Shown: in pieces, positions 36,276 through 46,411 of the stretch
Layout of the letters: every line of letters starts with the position of its first letter
Position numbering within the stretch: the first letter of the stretch is position 1
NCBI RefSeq assembly: GCF_900116905.1
Contig: NZ_FPCG01000002.1
Location: forward strand, 186,001 to 250,000
Direction: 5' to 3'
Length of the DNA stretch: 64,000 bases
Source: Micrococcus terreus
GTDB taxonomy: Bacteria > Actinomycetota > Actinomycetes > Actinomycetales > Micrococcaceae
Translations under genes and position numbers: made by a program
Notes under the pieces: model-generated
The model's input: only the letters and a program-made list of their open reading frames with translations
The model's database searches: none
Told to the model about the DNA's origin: nothing

Positions 36276-37760
36276 GTGACCCAGCAGAGCCCGAACACCA
36301 CCTACGACGTCGTCCTGGTGGGCGGTGGCATCATGAGCGCCACCCTGGGCGCGTTCCTGAAGGAGCTGGAGCCGAACTGGTCGATCGCGCTCTACGAGAA
36401 CCTGCATCAGGCCGGACTGGAGTCCTCGGATCCCTGGAACAACGCCGGCACCGGTCACGCCGCTCTCTGCGAGCTGAACTACGCCCCGCTGGGTGCCGAC
36501 GGAACGGTCGACCCGGCCAAGGCCGTGGGCATCAACGAGCAGTACCACGTCTCGCGCCAGTTCTGGTCCTACCTGGTGCAGCAGGGGCAGCTGGGTGACC
36601 CCAAGACCTTCATCAACCCGCTGCCGCATATGAGCTTCGTGTGGGGCGATGCGCACGCGGACTACCTGCAGAAGCGCTACGAGGCGTTGAGCAGCCAGCC
36701 TCTGTTCCAGACGATGGAGCACTCGGAGGACCACGAGGTCATCCGCGGATGGGCACCGCTGCTGATCGAAGGCCGTGATCCCAGCCAGCGGGTGGCTGCC
36801 TCGCGCGTCGTGGGCGGCACCGATGTCGACTTCGGCTCCCTGACCCGCCAGCTGACCACTCACCTGGGCGACGCCGGAGTGGACCTGCGCTTCGGCCACA
36901 AGGTGACCGGCCTCTCCCGCGGCACGGACGGACGCTGGGAGCTCAAGGTCAAGAACAAGGCGGCCGGAGAGACCTTCGCCTCGCGTGCACGGTTCGTGTT
37001 CGTCGGCGCAGGCGGCGGAGCACTGCACCTGCTGCAGTCCTCCGGCATCCCAGAGGCCAAGGGCTTCGGCGGCTTCCCCGTCTCGGGCCAGTTCCTCAAG
37101 TGCACCGACGAGGCAGTCGTGAGCCAGCACATGGCCAAGGTCTACGGACAGGCCTCCGTGGGCGCCCCGCCCATGTCCGTGCCTCATCTGGACACCCGGT
37201 TCGTGGACGGACGTCGTTCGCTGCTGTTCGGACCCTACGCCGGGTTCTCCACCAACTTCCTCAAGACCGGGTCCTACCTGGATCTGCCGCTCTCCGTGCG
37301 TCCGCACAACCTGCTGCCGATGCTCAACGTGGCCAAGGACAACCTCTCCCTGGTCTCGTACCTGGTCAAAGAGGTCGCCAAGACGCAGGGCAAGAAGGTG
37401 GACTCCCTGCGTGAGTTCTACCCGGAGGCCGAGGGCGGAGACTGGGAGCTCATCACCGCCGGCCAGCGGGTGCAGGTGATGAAGAAGGATCCGAAGAAGG
37501 GCGGCGTGCTGCAGTTCGGCACCGAGGTGGTCACCTCCGCCGACGGCTCGATCGGCGGCCTGCTCGGAGCCTCCCCCGGTGCGTCGACCGCGGCCCCCAT
37601 CATGGTCAACCTGCTGGGCCGCTGCTTCCCGGCCAAGATGGCGGCCTGGACCCCGAAGCTGCGGGAGATGATCCCCTCCCTGGGGCACCAGCTCAACCAC
37701 GAGCCGACCCTGTTGGATGAGATCACCCGGGCCACGGACGCCACCCTGCAGCTGGCCTGA
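36276..37760 (+). CDS. mqo: malate:quinone oxidoreductase
   Basis: Membrane-associated FAD enzyme oxidising malate to oxaloacetate with electron transfer to the quinone pool; it replaces or supplements malate dehydrogenase in the TCA cycle. The 494-aa protein has the FAD-binding [13 protein letters not shown] near the N-terminus, [17 protein letters not shown], and [18 protein letters not shown] in the middle. The start is a GTG at 36276 with AGGAGA 5 nt upstream; the longer open frame upstream overlaps the solute-binding protein gene and is not used. The RND transporter follows 28 nt later. Confidence 0.96.
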   Translation: MTQQSPNTTYDVVLVGGGIMSATLGAFLKELEPNWSIALYENLHQAGLESSDPWNNAGTGHAALCELNYAPLGADGTVDPAKAVGINEQYHVSRQFWSYLVQQGQLGDPKTFINPLPHMSFVWGDAHADYLQKRYEALSSQPLFQTMEHSEDHEVIRGWAPLLIEGRDPSQRVAASRVVGGTDVDFGSLTRQLTTHLGDAGVDLRFGHKVTGLSRGTDGRWELKVKNKAAGETFASRARFVFVGAGGGALHLLQSSGIPEAKGFGGFPVSGQFLKCTDEAVVSQHMAKVYGQASVGAPPMSVPHLDTRFVDGRRSLLFGPYAGFSTNFLKTGSYLDLPLSVRPHNLLPMLNVAKDNLSLVSYLVKEVAKTQGKKVDSLREFYPEAEGGDWELITAGQRVQVMKKDPKKGGVLQFGTEVVTSADGSIGGLLGASPGASTAAPIMVNLLGRCFPAKMAAWTPKLREMIPSLGHQLNHEPTLLDEITRATDATLQLA

Positions 37761-37788
37761 CGGCTGCCTCTGACCCGACAGGACGATC

Positions 37789-40700
37789 ATGGGTGCCTTG
37801 GCACGTTTCTCCCTGGCCAATCGAGCCCTGATCGCGCTGATCACCGTCTTCACGGCGGTGTTCGGCGTCCTGTTGGCCGGGCAGCTCAAACAGGAGCTGA
37901 TCCCGTCCCTGGAGTTCCCGGTGGTCTCCGTGACCACCACCATGCCCGGTGCCACCCCCGAGGTCGTCGACCGGCAGGTCGGTGAACCATTGGAGACCGC
38001 CCTGCAGGCCGTGGAGCATCTGGAGTCCTCCACCTCGACCTCGGCCACGGGCCTGAACACCATCGCCCTGCGCTTCGATTACGGCACCGATCTGAACCGG
38101 GCACGGTCCCAAGTGGACCGGGCCGTCTCGAACGTGTCCGGGCAGCTGCCGGAGGACACCCAGACCAGCTCCTTCGCCGGCTCGGTCTCGGACTTCCCGG
38201 TGATCTTCATGGCGGTCAGCGGGGGCGAGACGGGCCTGAACGAGCTTCGCTCCGAGATCGAACGCCTCGCGGTGCCTCGTCTGCAGAAACTGGACGGAGT
38301 CCGCGGAGCGTCCGTGACCGGTGGCACCGAGCAGCACATCTCCATCCTTCCCGACGACGACGCCATGGCCGATGCCGGCCTGACCGTTGCGGACATCCGG
38401 ACCGCGCTGGAGGAGAACGCCGGCCTGTTCCCGATCGGGCAGATCCCCGAGGGATCCCTCACCTTGCCCATCCAGGCCGGCGCTCCGATCGAGACGCTGG
38501 AGGATCTGCGTCAAGTCGCCGTGATCCCCTCTGACGACGCCGCACAGCCTGCCTCGGACGGCAGCACGGCGGCACCGGGAACAGCGCCACCATCGGCCCC
38601 GGACGGTGGCGCCGCCCCCACCCGGCCGGACGAGCAGCAGTCGCCTGCAGCACCGACACCGCCAGCGGCCGGCGTGCTGTTGGGAGAGCTGGCCACCGTG
38701 GAGCTGGCCGATGATGTGGCCACCTCGATCACGCGCACCGACGGGGTGGACACCCTCGGCCTGGCCGTGACCAAGACCCCTGATGCCGACACCGTCTCCG
38801 TCTCGCAGGCGGTACGTGAGCTCGTTCCGGAGCTGGAGGCCCTGCTGGGCTCGGACGCCGCCATCACGGTGGTCTTCGATCAGGCGCCGTTCATCGAACA
38901 GTCCATCCAGACCCTCGTGCAGGAGGGCATCCTCGGACTGGGATTCGCCGTACTGGTGATCCTGGTGTTCCTGGCCTCGGTCCGGTCCACTCTGGTCACG
39001 GCCGTTTCGATCCCGCTGTCACTGCTGGTGACGCTGATCGGCATGCGGGTCTCGGACTACTCCTTGAACATGCTCACCCTCGGAGCACTGACCATCTCGA
39101 TCGGCCGTGTCGTGGACGACTCCATCGTGGTGGTGGAGAACATCAAGCGCCACCTGGCGGCCGACGTCGGGAAGAAACGTGCCATCCTGGACGGCACCGC
39201 CGAGGTGGCCACCGCCATCACCTCCTCCACCCTGGCCACCGTGGCCGTGTTCGCCCCCGTGGCCCTGGTCGGCGGGATGGCCGGAGAGCTGTTCCGACCC
39301 TTCGCCGTGACCATGTCCATCGCCCTGCTGGCCTCCCTGTTCGTGGCACTGACGATCGTCCCCGTCCTGTGCTGGTGGTTCCTGGGGCATCAACCACGCA
39401 CCCAGGCACAGCACCGTGCCGAGCCCACCGCCGCGGCAGACGGATCGACCGAGACGGATCCGGCTCCCGGCACCACCGTGACCCGTCGACTCGGACCGAT
39501 GCAGAAGGTCTACCGACCGGTGCTCCGGGTCACCCAGCGCAGGCCGGGCCTGACGCTGGTGGCCGCTGCGCTGCTCCTGGGCGCAACGGTGGCGGCTGTT
39601 CCGCTGGTGCCCACCAACCTCCTGGGCGACACCGGCCAGAACACCTTCACGGTCACCGCCACTCAGCCTGCAGGGACATCACTGGAGACCACCGCTGAGG
39701 CCGCCGATCAGGTCGATGAGGTCCTGCGCGGCATCGAGGGTGTCCACCATGTGCAGTGGACGGCGGGTTCAGCCGGATTCATCCCCGGGATGCGGGGAGC
39801 ATCCGACGAGGCCACCTTCACCGTGCTGACCGATCCCGAGGTCGATCAGCAGCTGCTGCAGCAGCAGGCCCGCGATCAGTTGGCCGAGCTGACGGGCGTG
39901 GGCGAGGTCCGTCTCTCCGCCGCCGGCGGCATGGGGATGTCCTCCGACATCGAAGTGCGCATCACCGCCCCGAGCCCGGAACTGCTCACCCAGGCCGACG
40001 CCGTGGTCCGTGAGTCCATGGCCACACTGGACGGCGCCCAGGAGGTCAGTTCCAACCTCTCCCAGGCCCGCCCCACCGTGCAGGTCACTGTGGACCGTGC
40101 CGCCACCTCTGAAGCCGGGCTGACCGAGGAGCAGGTGGCACTGCAGGTCGCCGCGGCGCTGAACCCGGTGCCGGCCGGATCGATCCGCCTGGGGTACACC
40201 GACTATCCGGTCCAGATCGGGGACCCGGCTCCCGTGGAGAGCACCGAGGACCTCTCCGGAGTGGAGGTGATGACCGGGTCCGGCCCCCGACCGCTGGATG
40301 AGTTGGCAGAGGTCAGCCGCGAAGAGGTCCTGGCCACCGTCACCTCCACCAATGGAGATCGGACGGCCGTCGTCTCGGTCACGCCGGCCGACGATGACCT
40401 CGGCGCCCTGTCTGGACGTGTCTCCCAGACTCTGGAAGGCCTCGACCTGCCTGAGGGCACCTCAGCCGAGCTCGGCGGGGCGGCCACTCAGCAGCAGGAG
40501 AGCTTCAACGACCTCTACCTGGCCCTGTTGGCGGCGGTGGCGATCGTGTATGTGATCATGGTGGCCACCTTCCGGTCGTTGATCCAGCCGCTGGTGCTGC
40601 TCGTCTCGATCCCCTTCGCCACCACCGGGGCGATCGCGCTGCTGCTGGTGACCGGTTCGGCTCTGGGGCTGCCGTCGCTGATCGGCTTCCTGATGCTGGT

Positions 40701-41037
40701 GGGTGTGGTGGTCACCAACGCGATCGTGCTGATCGATCTGATCAACCAGTACCGGCGCATCGAGGGCATGGATCTGGACACCGCCATCGAGCGTGGGGCC
40801 CTGAACCGTCTGCGCCCGATCGTGATGACCGCGCTGGCCACGATCCTGGCCCTGGTGCCGATGGCGTTGGGGATCACCGGTCACGGCGGATTCATCTCCC
40901 AGCCACTGGCCATCGTGGTCGTGGGCGGTCTGGTCTCCTCCACCGTGTTGACCCTGGTCCTAGTGCCGGTGCTGTACCGCCTGGTGGAGGGGTTCGGGCA
41001 GCGACGCCGAGAGCGCCTGGGGCTGTCCGAGGACTGA
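37789..41037 (+). CDS. RND-family efflux transporter permease
   Basis: 1082-aa inner-membrane proton-driven exporter of the AcrB/MexF-like superfamily with two repeats. TM1 starts at about residue 13 (ALIALITVFTAVFGVLLAG). A porter domain follows, then a cluster of helices including the proton-relay region SIGRVVDDSIVVVENI with adjacent aspartates, the second porter domain, and C-terminal helices (TNAIVLIDLINQYRR). A Pro/Ala/Ser-rich insert of about 55 residues (about 245-300) interrupts the first porter domain. No membrane-fusion or outer-membrane partner is adjacent, as usual in Gram-positives. Substrate unknown. ACAGGA precedes the ATG. Confidence 0.9.
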   Translation: MGALARFSLANRALIALITVFTAVFGVLLAGQLKQELIPSLEFPVVSVTTTMPGATPEVVDRQVGEPLETALQAVEHLESSTSTSATGLNTIALRFDYGTDLNRARSQVDRAVSNVSGQLPEDTQTSSFAGSVSDFPVIFMAVSGGETGLNELRSEIERLAVPRLQKLDGVRGASVTGGTEQHISILPDDDAMADAGLTVADIRTALEENAGLFPIGQIPEGSLTLPIQAGAPIETLEDLRQVAVIPSDDAAQPASDGSTAAPGTAPPSAPDGGAAPTRPDEQQSPAAPTPPAAGVLLGELATVELADDVATSITRTDGVDTLGLAVTKTPDADTVSVSQAVRELVPELEALLGSDAAITVVFDQAPFIEQSIQTLVQEGILGLGFAVLVILVFLASVRSTLVTAVSIPLSLLVTLIGMRVSDYSLNMLTLGALTISIGRVVDDSIVVVENIKRHLAADVGKKRAILDGTAEVATAITSSTLATVAVFAPVALVGGMAGELFRPFAVTMSIALLASLFVALTIVPVLCWWFLGHQPRTQAQHRAEPTAAADGSTETDPAPGTTVTRRLGPMQKVYRPVLRVTQRRPGLTLVAAALLLGATVAAVPLVPTNLLGDTGQNTFTVTATQPAGTSLETTAEAADQVDEVLRGIEGVHHVQWTAGSAGFIPGMRGASDEATFTVLTDPEVDQQLLQQQARDQLAELTGVGEVRLSAAGGMGMSSDIEVRITAPSPELLTQADAVVRESMATLDGAQEVSSNLSQARPTVQVTVDRAATSEAGLTEEQVALQVAAALNPVPAGSIRLGYTDYPVQIGDPAPVESTEDLSGVEVMTGSGPRPLDELAEVSREEVLATVTSTNGDRTAVVSVTPADDDLGALSGRVSQTLEGLDLPEGTSAELGGAATQQQESFNDLYLALLAAVAIVYVIMVATFRSLIQPLVLLVSIPFATTGAIALLLVTGSALGLPSLIGFLMLVGVVVTNAIVLIDLINQYRRIEGMDLDTAIERGALNRLRPIVMTALATILALVPMALGITGHGGFISQPLAIVVVGGLVSSTVLTLVLVPVLYRLVEGFGQRRRERLGLSED

Positions 41038-41062
41038 TGCCGCCGGGCGTCGGGACGAGGGC

Positions 41063-41926
41063 TCAGCCCTGCTGATCCTCCAGCAGGTGTGCGTCGACCT
41101 TGATGTGCTCGAGCGTGATGCCGCCCTGCACGGTGGACAGGAACGCGGTGTCGGAGGCGTCGGCGCCGGTGGCGATGCGGGCCAGGGAGCTCATCTCTGC
41201 CAGGCCGGTGGCGTCGATGAGCTGCCAGGCGCCGTCCACCCAGGCTTCGGCGACCGCGTGGAAGTCCATCGGTCGCAGGCCCGGAGCATATCCGGCGACG
41301 ACTCGGGCAGGGGTGTTGCGTGCACGCAGCAACGCCACCACCAGATGCGCGAAGTCACGGCAGATGCCCTGGCGGGCCAGGAACGTGTCCACCGCCCCGT
41401 CCGTGCCGCGGGAGAACCCCGGCACATAGCTGATGTGGCTCTGCACCCAGGAGGAGACGGCATCGACCAGCTCCTGCCCCGTCAGGGAGCCGAAGAGCTT
41501 GCCGGACGTGGGGAAGAGCTTGTCCGACTCGGCGTAGCGAGAGGGGCGCACATAGCGGATCAGGTCTGCCTCATCCCCGACCGGGGCCGATTCGGCTCCT
41601 CGCACGAGGCTGCGGTAGTCCACACGCACGGTCCCTGGCGCGACAGACCCCCGGGGGAACCCGTCGGCGTCGGTGTCGCGTTCGGGTTCGGACCCACGTG
41701 GCGGGCGGGGCGCTGCCTCGAAGTCCTCCGGAATGTCGATGACATGGAGCCGCCCCCCATGGTGGTCCTGCACTTCGACAGCCGAGATCTCACCGTGCGG
41801 AGAGATCACCCGCAGCGACTCCTGATCACAGGTCACACCCTCGGCCTCGGCGACGGCGATAGCGAAGACCATGCGGGTGCCGGGACTGGGGCGGACGGTC
41901 AAGGTGGAGCGGACGTCACGAAGCAT
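41063..41926 (-). CDS. transglutaminase-like family protein
   Basis: 287-aa protein with an N-terminal beta domain (about 1-95) and a transglutaminase-like cysteine protease core. The catalytic Cys is in QGICRDFAHL (about 188), His in MDFHAVAEAW (about 222) and Asp in LIDATG. Bacterial members act as proteases or amidases, and the substrate is unknown. No signal peptide is visible. Its ATG lies inside the last codons of sbcC (11-nt overlap). TACCCT ends 7 nt before it, so it may also have its own leaderless promoter. It is convergent with the RND gene. Confidence 0.83.
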   Translation of the reverse strand: MLRDVRSTLTVRPSPGTRMVFAIAVAEAEGVTCDQESLRVISPHGEISAVEVQDHHGGRLHVIDIPEDFEAAPRPPRGSEPERDTDADGFPRGSVAPGTVRVDYRSLVRGAESAPVGDEADLIRYVRPSRYAESDKLFPTSGKLFGSLTGQELVDAVSSWVQSHISYVPGFSRGTDGAVDTFLARQGICRDFAHLVVALLRARNTPARVVAGYAPGLRPMDFHAVAEAWVDGAWQLIDATGLAEMSSLARIATGADASDTAFLSTVQGGITLEHIKVDAHLLEDQQG

Positions 41927-44900
41927 GCTGTCCAGGGTAGTCCTCCCCGCCCGTGGGCAGAACCACCGTCAGGTGTGATCCCTGGCGGGTCTTGGTGACC
42001 TCGAGACGGCAGGGGATCTCCTGGCGCATCCGGTCGACGTGGCTGACCAGTCCCAGCGTCCGGCCACCCGCCTGGAGACCGTCCAAGACCTCCATGACCT
42101 GTTCCAAGGTCTGGGCGTCCAGGGAGCCGAACCCCTCATCCACGAACAGCGTGTCCATCTCCACACCGCCTGCCTCTGCCTGGACGGTGTCGGCCAGCCC
42201 CAGTGCCAGAGCCAGCGAGGCCATGAACGTCTCTCCCCCGGACAGGCTCGAAGCCGGGCGGAGCGTGTCCGTGTAGAGGTCTCTCACCACCAGGTCCAGG
42301 CCGCGACGACGTGCTCCGCCGGTGCTGGAGTCATCATGGACCAGCTCGTAGCGGCCGTCCGTCATGGTCAGCAGCCGCTCGGTGGCGGCCTGCGCCACAT
42401 CTTCGAGGCGTCCGGTCAGCACGTAGCTGGCCAGCCGCATGCTGTACTCGTTCTCACCGCCGCCCCGGACCAGCTTGAGCAGCTCCTCGACCTCCACGGC
42501 TCGCGCACGCTGGTCGGCCGACCTCGCTCCGACCTCCTGCAGGGTGCCGCACTGCTGGTCGATCTGCTGCTGCAGCGCATCCATCCCCCCGGCGGCGGAC
42601 AGGGCGGCGTGTTCACGCTCGGTGGACTCCAGCGCGGACTGCCGGGCCGCTTCGATCTGCTCCGCTTCAGGAACGGCCACGCCCTGGCGCAGCAGCTCCT
42701 GCCCCTGGACCACATCGGCGGTTCGGGCCAGCTCGGCCAGGGCCGCACGCTCCTGGTCCCAGGCCTGGACCGCCGAGGACAGCTCCTGATGGAGCGGCTC
42801 GTCCAGCAGAGCAGCTCGAGCGTGGTCCAGATCGGTGTACCCACTGGCGGCGATGTCGCGTGCCAGCGAAGCCTGCTCCGTGCTCACGGTCGCCTCGCGC
42901 AGGGTCAGGTCTTCGCCCGCCGCCAGGGCGGTCTGCACTCGTCCGCGGGCCCGGATCAGCTCCTCACGCAGCTCAGCCAGGCTCGATCGTCCCTGGAGGG
43001 CAGCGCTGATCTGACGGCGCAGCCGATCGCGTTCCTCGCCCTGATGCTCCATGCGGGTCTGCAGCTGGGCCCGGGCCTGACCTTCCTGGTCCTGCCGTGT
43101 ACGTCGCTCACCGAGCTGCGCCTCGAGCTGGCGCAGCTGAGACTGCGTGCGGTCCAGCTCCGAGGCGGCCAGTTCGGCTCGCTGCTGGGCCTCCTGCGCG
43201 GCGGCAGCCTGCTCCTCGGCCTCATGCAGGCTCAGACCGGCGGCGACGACCTGCGTCTGCCCCACCTGACGTCGCAGATCGTCCAGCACGCGCTGGGCCT
43301 GCTCCCGCCGCGTCTCCGCTGTGCGCCAGGCATCGTGGGCACGCTCCTGTGCGGCACTGGACAGATCAAGAGCGGGGTGATGGGCGTCGTCCTCGGTGTC
43401 CTCCGGCGGGGTGGCACCCGACGGGTCGGGATGCTCGGCAGAGCCGCACACGGGACAGGGCTGGTCCGGCACCAGCTCTGCGGCGAGCAGGGCGGCCGCG
43501 TTGTCCAGGCGCCTCTGCACCAGATCCAGCCAGTGCTGTCTGGTGTCCTGTGCCGTGTCCGTCACCGATCGCAGCGACTGCTCGGCGTCCCTGACCTCGT
43601 CTGCAAGTTCCTGCATCCGCCGCGCAGCGGTCACCCGGCTGACGGCCTGAGCGGTGGTCTCCGCCGCCTGGTCCAGCCCGGCGGCGGTTCCGGTGAGCCC
43701 TTGCGCGCTCTCCTGCAGGCCACTGATCCGGTCCTGCAGCTGCTGGATCTCGACACTCAGTGCCTCAATCCGTGCGCACAGCTCCTCGTCCTGAAGGGCT
43801 CCCGTGGAGAGCTCGTCGTCCAGTTCGAGGGCACGACGGTCATCGGCCGCATGCCGGTCCAGGGCATCCACGGCCCGGTCGGCCTGACTCTGGACCTCAC
43901 GGAGTCCAGTGATGATCCGTGCCAGGTCCTCGCCGGGGCCCGCCGCCTCCAGGGCTGCGGCGCCGTCCGTCTCCTTCGCCCAGCCGAGGACATGTTCATC
44001 GTCCCTCAGGGCGCCGAGGGCCTGCTCCCACGTCTGGTGCGCGAGCAGTGCCCTCTGCCGGGCTCGCTCCACGTCCTGGGACCGGCGCACCAGGGGCGTG
44101 GCCGTGCGGTGCTGCTCCAGCCGGGCCCGACTGCGCTCGGTCTGCTCGCTGGCCGCCCGGTGCCGCTCGTCCCGTTCGGCCCAGGACACGGCCGCCACCA
44201 GGGCTGCGCGGTGCTTCTCGAGCCGGGTCAGTTCCTCGCGGGCCTGGGCCGCCTGGTGGTGAGCGGACTCCACCTCCTGCTGCGCAGACTCCACCGCACG
44301 GGTCACCGCACCGGTGGCCAGCACGGACCAGTCCTCGTCCGTCCACTGGGTCCGGTCGAGCAGGGTGGCGGGCTCGTCGTCCGGCTGGTCGTCGGCGTCC
44401 TTCGTCCGGTCGGCGTCCCAGTCCGAGCCCAGCCTGTCGGTCAGCGCCTCATCGATCTCCTCCCGCAGCCGGTCAGTGATCTGCTGGTCCTGCCGGACGG
44501 CGTCGGCCAGCAGCTGGTGGCGTGCGGCCAGGTCCTTCTCCACGTGGTCGAACCGTCCGGTGCCGAAGAGACGGCGCAGCAGGATCTCCTTGTCCTTGGA
44601 GTCCGCGCGCAGGAACCGTGCGAACTCCCCTTGGGGCAGCATGACCACGTGCATGAACTGCTCCGAGTCCAGCGGCAGCACCGTGCCCAACAGCTGACCG
44701 ATCTCATCCGCCCGCACGGAGAGCTCCGTCCAGGTGCCGTCCCGCAGCTCACGCAGCTGTGCACCGGCCTTCTCCTCGGTGTACTGGGACCCGTCGCTGC
44801 TGCGACGTTTCCGGGGGCGCAGGTACTTGGGCCAGCGCAGGATCTCGAATCTGCGGCCGCCCAGGGTCACCTCCAGCAGCACCTCCGGCCGGGTTCCCGG

Positions 44901-45113
44901 CGCGGCATACGTGCTGGCCAGCGTGTCCACCGAGCGTCGCCCGGGAACCGTGCCGTAGAGGGCGAAGCACACGGCCGAGAGCACCGTGGACTTTCCGGCT
45001 CCGGTGGGCCCGTCCAGCAGGAACAGCCCTGCGTCGTTGAGCGGCTCCAGGTCCACGGTCTCCCGTCCGGCGAACGGGCCGAAGGCCTGCAGCTCGATGC
45101 GGTGGATCCTCAT
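41916..45113 (-). CDS. sbcC: SMC-like exonuclease subunit SbcC (Rad50 homologue)
   Basis: ATPase and coiled-coil subunit of the SbcCD nuclease, which opens hairpins and processes double-strand ends. The 1065-aa protein has an N-terminal Walker A in LLDGPTGAGKSTVL (about 33-46), long heptad-rich arms, a zinc hook CPVC with cysteines at about 553 and 556 at mid-length, and C-terminal SSLSGGETFMASLALALGLAD signature (trimmed) plus Walker B LFVDEGFGSLD. ATG at 45113 overlaps the sbcD stop codon (ATGA), so the subunits are coupled. An open extension upstream is excluded because it lies over sbcD. Confidence 0.94.
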   Translation of the reverse strand: MRIHRIELQAFGPFAGRETVDLEPLNDAGLFLLDGPTGAGKSTVLSAVCFALYGTVPGRRSVDTLASTYAAPGTRPEVLLEVTLGGRRFEILRWPKYLRPRKRRSSDGSQYTEEKAGAQLRELRDGTWTELSVRADEIGQLLGTVLPLDSEQFMHVVMLPQGEFARFLRADSKDKEILLRRLFGTGRFDHVEKDLAARHQLLADAVRQDQQITDRLREEIDEALTDRLGSDWDADRTKDADDQPDDEPATLLDRTQWTDEDWSVLATGAVTRAVESAQQEVESAHHQAAQAREELTRLEKHRAALVAAVSWAERDERHRAASEQTERSRARLEQHRTATPLVRRSQDVERARQRALLAHQTWEQALGALRDDEHVLGWAKETDGAAALEAAGPGEDLARIITGLREVQSQADRAVDALDRHAADDRRALELDDELSTGALQDEELCARIEALSVEIQQLQDRISGLQESAQGLTGTAAGLDQAAETTAQAVSRVTAARRMQELADEVRDAEQSLRSVTDTAQDTRQHWLDLVQRRLDNAAALLAAELVPDQPCPVCGSAEHPDPSGATPPEDTEDDAHHPALDLSSAAQERAHDAWRTAETRREQAQRVLDDLRRQVGQTQVVAAGLSLHEAEEQAAAAQEAQQRAELAASELDRTQSQLRQLEAQLGERRTRQDQEGQARAQLQTRMEHQGEERDRLRRQISAALQGRSSLAELREELIRARGRVQTALAAGEDLTLREATVSTEQASLARDIAASGYTDLDHARAALLDEPLHQELSSAVQAWDQERAALAELARTADVVQGQELLRQGVAVPEAEQIEAARQSALESTEREHAALSAAGGMDALQQQIDQQCGTLQEVGARSADQRARAVEVEELLKLVRGGGENEYSMRLASYVLTGRLEDVAQAATERLLTMTDGRYELVHDDSSTGGARRRGLDLVVRDLYTDTLRPASSLSGGETFMASLALALGLADTVQAEAGGVEMDTLFVDEGFGSLDAQTLEQVMEVLDGLQAGGRTLGLVSHVDRMRQEIPCRLEVTKTRQGSHLTVVLPTGGEDYPGQHAS

Positions 45114-46345
45114 GCGCTCTGCTCCTGACGTGCGGCCGCGAGCGCCTGGCGCAGCAGCTCGGTCTCTCCGGACGTGGCGGGCCTGCCCCGCACGTGGTCC
45201 ACGAACCCGGTGCAGAGGGCGAGGTCGTCTCCCTCGGCCCGCCGCAGCCGTTCGGCGTAGGTGCCGGCGGTGCGCCGAGGCCCTCCGGCGGGGGCCAGGA
45301 TGAAGTTCAGCAGCCCAGGGAAGCGCTCCTTGAGCCGGGCGTAGGCCAAGGGCGGTCTGATGGCATCGGTGATGGTGATCTGACACCAGGCCTCCTCCGC
45401 CCACGCCAGGGTGGGATCGGTCAGCAGGGTCTCCACCTCTCCGCGCAGCACGGCCAGCCTCCGTCCGGCGCTCCAGTCCACCTCCTCTACCGCCGTCACC
45501 GTGCCCCCCGCCGTGGAGATCAGCAGGCCGCCCTTGCGGTGCTGGTGCTCGGAGAAGGAGTAGGGCAGGGGCGACCCGCTGTAGCGCACCGTCTCGGAGA
45601 GCCGCTGACGGCCATGCAGGTGCCCCAGAGCCGTGTAGTCGATCCCCTCGAACACCCGCAGGGGCACCTGGCCGAGCCCGCCCACCTGAGGTGCGTGGCC
45701 GCCGTCGGGCTCTGCTGTCCCTGTCACCTGGCCCTGAGGCGAGCCGGCCTCGGCGCCGATGTCCCGCTCACTGTCCGAACCCTCACCGCCGGCGGCGAAC
45801 AGGTGTGCCATGACCACGGTGCACAGTCCCTCCGGATGGTCTGCGGCGCGGGCGGCGGAGTCAGCGCGCACCCGGTCCATGGCCTCCTGCATCACGGCGG
45901 TGTGGTGTGGCTCGACCTCCCACTGCTGGCCCTGGTGGCGCGGCTCGAGGTAGGGCACGCCGTAGACCGCGACCGTGCCGCCGTCTGGGTCCGGCGCCAG
46001 CACCGGATCGGTGATCTGCTCGGCCCGGGTGCGCACGTGCACTCCGGAGGCGGCCATCAGCGCACCCCCGAAGCCCAGCCTGACCGCAGAGTCATGGTTG
46101 CCGCTGGTCAGCACCACCTGCGCCCCAGCTTTTCGCAGCTCCGCCAACGCCTCGTCCAGCACCTGGACGGCGTCCGCCGAGGGCAGCGCCCGGTCATACA
46201 CGTCTCCGGCGACCAGCACGAGGTCGACCCCGCGGTCCCGCACGGTCTGGGCCATCTGGGAGAGGACCTCACGCTGGGCGTCCAGCAGGCCGGTGCCGTG
46301 GAAGGAGCGGCCGATGTGCCAGTCGGAGGTGTGGAGGATCAGCAT
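45110..46345 (-). CDS. sbcD: exonuclease subunit SbcD (Mre11 homologue)
   Basis: Mn-dependent nuclease subunit of SbcCD. The calcineurin-like phosphoesterase motifs are visible in order: HTSDWHIGR (5-13), GDVYDR, GNHDS, and MAHLFA/GHLHGRQ with the metal-binding histidines. A Gly/Ser/Asp-rich loop (AAGGEGSDSERDIGAEAGSP) separates the last two. A capping domain forms the C-terminus; 411 aa. TACCGT ends 7 nt before the ATG, so the sbcDC transcript is probably leaderless. It is divergent from the ADP-ribosylglycohydrolase gene 66 nt away. Confidence 0.94.
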   Translation of the reverse strand: MLILHTSDWHIGRSFHGTGLLDAQREVLSQMAQTVRDRGVDLVLVAGDVYDRALPSADAVQVLDEALAELRKAGAQVVLTSGNHDSAVRLGFGGALMAASGVHVRTRAEQITDPVLAPDPDGGTVAVYGVPYLEPRHQGQQWEVEPHHTAVMQEAMDRVRADSAARAADHPEGLCTVVMAHLFAAGGEGSDSERDIGAEAGSPQGQVTGTAEPDGGHAPQVGGLGQVPLRVFEGIDYTALGHLHGRQRLSETVRYSGSPLPYSFSEHQHRKGGLLISTAGGTVTAVEEVDWSAGRRLAVLRGEVETLLTDPTLAWAEEAWCQITITDAIRPPLAYARLKERFPGLLNFILAPAGGPRRTAGTYAERLRRAEGDDLALCTGFVDHVRGRPATSGETELLRQALAAARQEQSA

Positions 46346-46411
46346 GCACACCACGGTAGCGGTGCCCCCGGACGCGTTAGCGTGTCCTGACTCCGACCTA
46401 GCATGGGGACC

